A stretch of 40,826 nucleotides of DNA from Oscillospiraceae bacterium (GTDB taxonomy: Bacteria > Bacillota > Clostridia > Oscillospirales > Acutalibacteraceae), in NCBI GenBank assembly GCA_031290105.1, contig JAITOD010000027.1, positions 1-40,826 on the forward strand, in the 5' to 3' direction. Below the pieces are notes generated by a model. The model was given only the letters and a program-made list of their open reading frames with translations. It did not search any database and was not told the origin of the DNA. Below, one piece after another: positions 36,903 to 40,826 of this stretch (the stretch's first letter is position 1; every line of letters starts with the position of its first letter). The translations under genes were made by a program, and so were the position numbers.

Positions 36903-38291
36903 TCAATTGCTGTTAACCTTTTCGGAAACCTCTTCCAGGTATCCCGAATGCAGCTTGTATTTCCGCGAAAACAAAATCAGCGCAATCAACGCCAAAATCG
37001 GCGGGATAAGGAACATCATCAAAACAATGCCCGTTTTGCCGGATTCCGGCTGTGGATGCACGTTCTTTTGGTAGCCGAAAATCGCAAGCCCCGCGCCCAT
37101 AATCAACGCCTGTGCCATCTGCGCAAACTTCATCTGAAAACTCTTCATGGAATACACAATCGATTCCGTGCGCCGCCCCAGCTTGAACTCGCCGTAATCC
37201 ACCAAATCGGCAAACATGCTCATCTCCGCAGTGAACACGCAACCGATTCCAAGGCACGCAACCAAGTCGAACGCAAAGAACAGCGGCACATTCAGCTCTC
37301 CGCGCGTTGAGACGATAAGCAGCGCCAAATAGCCGATAATCGCCGCGATAATCCCGCCCTTGAAGACGCGATGCTTGCCAAAACGACGGCTCAGCGGACT
37401 CATGAGGATAAGTCCCGCAGCCTGTGCTACGCCGGAAACCGCCGCAAAGAGCGTGAAGAGCTTGTTGTTTTCCACAACGTAGTCAAAGAAATACGCCGCC
37501 AGCGCGTTCATCATGTACCAGCCGAGGTTGAAGAGAATCACAACAACCAAAAATATTAGCAGCTGGTCGTTGCCGCGCAGAGTGCGCATTGTTTCGGCGA
37601 ATGTGACTTTCTCGCTCTTTTGCGGCGTGATTCTCTCACGGGTTGTGGCGGCGCTGGTGGTGGTTGTGATTATCATCATCACGCCAAGCCCGGCGGCGAT
37701 TAGCGAGAAGCCCTGCCCTTGCTGTTCCTGCGGAAACGCGGCGAGAATCAGCGGAGTTGCGCCCATCACGGTCAGTTGACCAAGCCCGGAAAAGAAGCGC
37801 GGTATTGCCGAGATAACATTGCGCTCCTGCAAATCGCTCGTCAGCGTTGGGATGAATGACCAATAGGGGATGTCAATCATCGTCATGGTCACGCCCCACA
37901 GCACGTAAAACACGGTGACATAGGCATACAGCCCAATATTTGTGCCGCTGCCGCCGACGCTGAATCCCGGATTGAAAAACAGGAAAAACAGCACGACGGC
38001 GTTCAGAATCCCCCCAATGAAAACCCACGGACGGAAGCGCCCGAAGCGCCCCTTTGTGTTGTTGGCAATGGTTCCCATCATGGGGTCATTGACGCCGTCC
38101 CAAACGCGGGCAAACGCCATCATAACGCCCAGGAACACTGAATTGATGAGCAGCACATCGGTACTGTACTTCATGAAGAACGAGAAGCACAGCCCATAGC
38201 TCATGTCCAGGCCCATGGCGCCGATTCCATAGGTGATTTTGTTTTTCAGCGTCAGCTGAGTATTGGTGATTTTGTGTTGCCGGCTTTGCAA
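36903..38291 (-). CDS. GPH-family (glycoside-pentoside-hexuronide):cation symporter
   Basis: KITYGIGAMGLDMSYGLCFSFFMKYSTDVL, RVWDGVNDPMMGTIANNTKGRFGRFRPWV. TTG start at 38291 preferred because AGGAGG lies immediately upstream. Confidence 0.9.
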   Translation of the reverse strand: MQSRQHKITNTQLTLKNKITYGIGAMGLDMSYGLCFSFFMKYSTDVLLINSVFLGVMMAFARVWDGVNDPMMGTIANNTKGRFGRFRPWVFIGGILNAVVLFFLFFNPGFSVGGSGTNIGLYAYVTVFYVLWGVTMTMIDIPYWSFIPTLTSDLQERNVISAIPRFFSGLGQLTVMGATPLILAAFPQEQQGQGFSLIAAGLGVMMIITTTTSAATTRERITPQKSEKVTFAETMRTLRGNDQLLIFLVVVILFNLGWYMMNALAAYFFDYVVENNKLFTLFAAVSGVAQAAGLILMSPLSRRFGKHRVFKGGIIAAIIGYLALLIVSTRGELNVPLFFAFDLVACLGIGCVFTAEMSMFADLVDYGEFKLGRRTESIVYSMKSFQMKFAQMAQALIMGAGLAIFGYQKNVHPQPESGKTGIVLMMFLIPPILALIALILFSRKYKLHSGYLEEVSEKVNSN

Positions 38292-38538
38292 AATAGCCCT
38301 CCTGTGGGTGATTTTTTCCGTTTGGGGCTGAGTAAAACACTTGACAGCCACTGCTTATTTAAGCATACAGGAAAAACGCCTTTTTGCGCAAGAGCTTTGG
38401 TGTGAACGAAATATTGCGGATTCGTGAATGACAATTCTGATTTATCGCTAAGCAATGGTCAATGCGCGTGTTTGTGATAAAATTTGGTTTATACCTATAA
38501 CGTAGACCTTTCCAGAGACCGCTCATGAGACCTTTCAA

Positions 38539-38560
38539 GTGTCGATGCATAAATCGACAC
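38539..38560. promoter_or_regulatory. Dyad GTGTCGAT-GCATAA-ATCGACAC between the symporter and tmcAL
   Basis: Perfect 8-bp arms; a further ATCGAC half-site follows. Confidence 0.4.
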
Positions 38561-38715
38561 GTTAATCGACTTATGAAGTGTATTTTGATTGCCGCCATGC
38601 CATATAAATTCAGAGTCATCAAGAGTGTGCCGTATGCCTTGTGGCTAGATTTGACGCCTAGCCGCGGGCCCGCTCGCTATAGAGACCCCATAAATTGGCT
38701 TTGCAATACCCGCGC

Positions 38716-38744
38716 TTGCCCTTCCCCCCGCTTTGCGATATAAT
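38716..38744 (+). promoter_or_regulatory. Sigma-A-type promoter of tmcAL
   Basis: TTGCCC-17 bp-TATAAT. Confidence 0.6.
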
Positions 38745-38776
38745 AGACACATCATCCGCAAGAAAGTGAACCCACC

Positions 38777-39910
38777 ATGCAAATCGCCGGAATTGTTGCC
38801 GAATACAACCCCTTCCATTACGGACACGCTCACCACGTTGCAGCAACGCGGCGGGCGGGCGCAAGCCATATTGTCTGCGTGATGAGCGGCAGCTTCGTCC
38901 AGCGGGGTGAGGCGGCAGTGCTGAATAAATGGGCACGGGCGCGTACTGCAATCGCCTGCGGCGCGGACTTGGTCATGGAGCTTCCGCTGACATGGTCGCT
39001 CTCCCCCGCGCATCGCTTTGCGGACGGTGCGGTCTTTTTGCTGGATGCGCTGGGCTGCGCGGACACCATTTCGTTCGGCAGTGAATGCGGGGATATCGCG
39101 CAAATCGGCAAGGCGGCGCATGGCTTGGCATCAAATGAAGCTCAAGCGGCTCTGCACGCCTATATAAAGCAGGGCAAGAGCTACGCTGCCGCCGCCGAAG
39201 AAGCACTGCGGACTGTTGCGCCGGACTGCGCAGGAGTACTCACTTCCGCAAATGATACACTCGGCGTGGAGTATTTGTCCGCGCTGACACGGCTTGGCAG
39301 CAATATGCAACCGCTCGCCATTCCGCGCGTGACGATTAACAGTGCCGTCCCGCGCGTTGCCAGAGCCGAAATATTGCGGGAAGCAATGCGCGCAGGAGAA
39401 AATATCGCGCCACTTCTGCCGGAGGAATCCGCCGCAGTTTTGCGGGAGGAAATCGCTGCCGAGCGCGTGCTTTATTCCGTGCGCACAACGGAAAAGCTTC
39501 TTCTTGCGCGGCTGTGCACCATGCGAACAGAAGAATTCGCGCTTCTTCCGGAGGTCCGAGAGGGCTTGGAGAATCGCCTGTACCGCGCGGCACGCGGGGC
39601 GCAGACGCTCGGCGAGTTTTTGGACAGCGCAAAAACTCGCCGTTTCACACGCGCCAGTCTGCGGCGGATTGCGATGGACGCGCTGCTCGGCATTCGTGCG
39701 GAGGATTGGCATGAGCGCCCGCCGTACCTGCACGTTTTGGCAATGGGCAAGGGCGCACCGGAAATCCTGCGTGCAGCAAGAAAAACCGCGCGTTTGCCGA
39801 TAATCCACACGGCAGCACAAATCCAAAAGCTGGATGCGGCGGCGCAGAATACCTTTGCGCTGGAACGCCGGGCTGAGGAATTGCGGAAGCTGGCTTGCGA
39901 AAGCTTTTGA
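38777..39910 (+). CDS. tmcAL: tRNA(Met) cytidine acetate ligase / nucleotidyltransferase-family protein
   Basis: IAGIVAEYNPFHYGHAHHV, VMSGSFVQRGEAAVLNKWARARTAI, GADLVMELP, FGSECGD. Confidence 0.92.
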   Translation: MQIAGIVAEYNPFHYGHAHHVAATRRAGASHIVCVMSGSFVQRGEAAVLNKWARARTAIACGADLVMELPLTWSLSPAHRFADGAVFLLDALGCADTISFGSECGDIAQIGKAAHGLASNEAQAALHAYIKQGKSYAAAAEEALRTVAPDCAGVLTSANDTLGVEYLSALTRLGSNMQPLAIPRVTINSAVPRVARAEILREAMRAGENIAPLLPEESAAVLREEIAAERVLYSVRTTEKLLLARLCTMRTEEFALLPEVREGLENRLYRAARGAQTLGEFLDSAKTRRFTRASLRRIAMDALLGIRAEDWHERPPYLHVLAMGKGAPEILRAARKTARLPIIHTAAQIQKLDAAAQNTFALERRAEELRKLACESF

Positions 39911-40004
39911 GAAAACTCACGGAAACAATTCCCGTAATCTGAACACCTATCGTCTAATATCACTGCCAAATTGCAAACAATCTGGAAATTTTCCGTAAAT
40001 GCAC

Positions 40005-40033
40005 TTGAACATCGGCGCGTTTTTCTGTATAAT
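40005..40033 (+). promoter_or_regulatory. Sigma-A-type promoter of the 3'-edge gene
   Basis: TTGAAC-17 bp-TATAAT. Confidence 0.65.
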
Positions 40034-40078
40034 GAATGTGGCGTATTGTGCGCACCACAGAATGAAGGATGTTTTGCA

Positions 40079-40826
40079 GTGAAAAATATAGCTAAGCTAA
40101 AGACAAAATGGCTGCTTGCCGCCGTGCTCTGCCTTGTTGGGCTGCTGACGGCGGGAGCTTTGTTGCTTCCTTATATTTCCAACGATGTTGGGGCTTTTTC
40201 GCAGATTCTGCATCTTAGCGGAGATGCAGACACACCCGACGGCGGCGTGCTTGAGGATCCCCCCGTCATGAACAGCAGCTATGCTGTGCGGCTTGTCGGC
40301 GAGGCTCTTCCCGGCGGCAACGAGGTGCTCTTCGGCGAATACAGCTTCCCCGCCACGGTTGGCGAAACGCTGACGCAGGCGCAGATTTTGGCGCAAATTG
40401 GCGAGCTGCCCAACACCACCGGCTTCACGCTTACCGCCGGTGCGGACTTCACCGTTCCCGCAGACGGTCAAGGCGTTGTGACGATAAACTACACGCGCAA
40501 CAAATACGCGCTGAAATTTTACGGCTATAACAACGAGGTCTTCAGCAATACTTTAGTGCCGTTCGGCGGCGCGGTGACTGCCCCAATCGGCGAACCCCAA
40601 CGCACGGGATATCACTTTGCCGCCTGGATTGACTTCCCGCAGGGAGAGGCGCTTATGGGCGCCGAACCGCTCTCGTTCTATGCGCAGTTTAGCCCGAACA
40701 CCAACACGCCGTTTACACTGGTATTTGTTGGCGAAATGTTTGAGGCGGGGCAGTTTGATTACGCCAATCCCCTTGGCACAAAGGCAATGGCGGGCACAAC
40801 TGACTTGCTCACCGCCTTCAGCACCG
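40079..40826 (+). CDS. Secreted protein with InlB B-repeat-like (Flg_new) segment, truncated by the window edge
   Basis: GTG start; VKNIAKLKTKWLLAAVLCLVGLLTAGALLLPYIS signal; LKFYGYNNEVFSNTLVPFGGAVTAPIGEPQRTGYHFAAW. Open to the window end; absent from the ORF track. Confidence 0.75.
   Translation, partial: MKNIAKLKTKWLLAAVLCLVGLLTAGALLLPYISNDVGAFSQILHLSGDADTPDGGVLEDPPVMNSSYAVRLVGEALPGGNEVLFGEYSFPATVGETLTQAQILAQIGELPNTTGFTLTAGADFTVPADGQGVVTINYTRNKYALKFYGYNNEVFSNTLVPFGGAVTAPIGEPQRTGYHFAAWIDFPQGEALMGAEPLSFYAQFSPNTNTPFTLVFVGEMFEAGQFDYANPLGTKAMAGTTDLLTAFST

Noticed and set aside
38292-38351. Upstream 20 residues of the symporter ORF
   Set aside because: AGGAGG is positioned for the TTG at 38291; the extra residues lack family character.
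1-40826. CRISPR arrays, tRNA or rRNA genes, prophage
   Set aside because: No regularly spaced repeats, cloverleaf-like segments, rRNA-like conserved stretches or phage structural genes were recognised by eye; a tRNAscan/Infernal run would be decisive.

Overview
The 40.8-kb window looks like chromosome from a spore-forming Firmicute (Clostridia-like; taxonomy inferred from spoIVA, gpr, spoIVB and a SPOCS/LysM protein). It is gene-dense and carries about 35 protein-coding genes. Gene groups: (i) pfkA, a GH130 mannosyl-glucose phosphorylase and a phosphohexomutase; (ii) a transport/rSAM/DNA-repair run (ECF S component, TatD-linked radical SAM, Tag); (iii) a copper cluster (copA, a coupled unknown membrane protein, a CopZ-like protein, a DUF2318 lipoprotein and a divergent HxlR regulator); (iv) a two-ATPase/one-permease ABC operon with a MarR gene; (v) GH5, GH28 and GH29 enzymes and a kinase coupled to GH29; (vi) sporulation genes. 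No rRNA, tRNA, CRISPR array, transposase or phage genes were recognised. The strongest hidden signal is a compact intergenic cassette at 36.42-36.82 kb, absent from the ORF track. It has a 24-aa hydrophobic peptide with a near-perfect Shine-Dalgarno and a perfect consensus promoter (TTGACA-17-TATAAT), a convergent promoter for a short antisense RNA ending in a terminator-like hairpin, repeats shared by the two transcripts, and ~38-bp imperfect direct repeats flanking the whole unit. It reads as a type I toxin-antitoxin module, possibly a mobile one. Other highlights are a ~137-aa N-terminal extension on SpoIVA with a possible amphipathic helix, a tandem dyad upstream of pfkA, two mutually exclusive hairpins upstream of spoIVB, a 39-bp perfect palindrome between spoIVA and gpr, and a truncated MmcQ/YjbR remnant behind a MarR gene. 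All calls come from reading the sequence; no database search was run.
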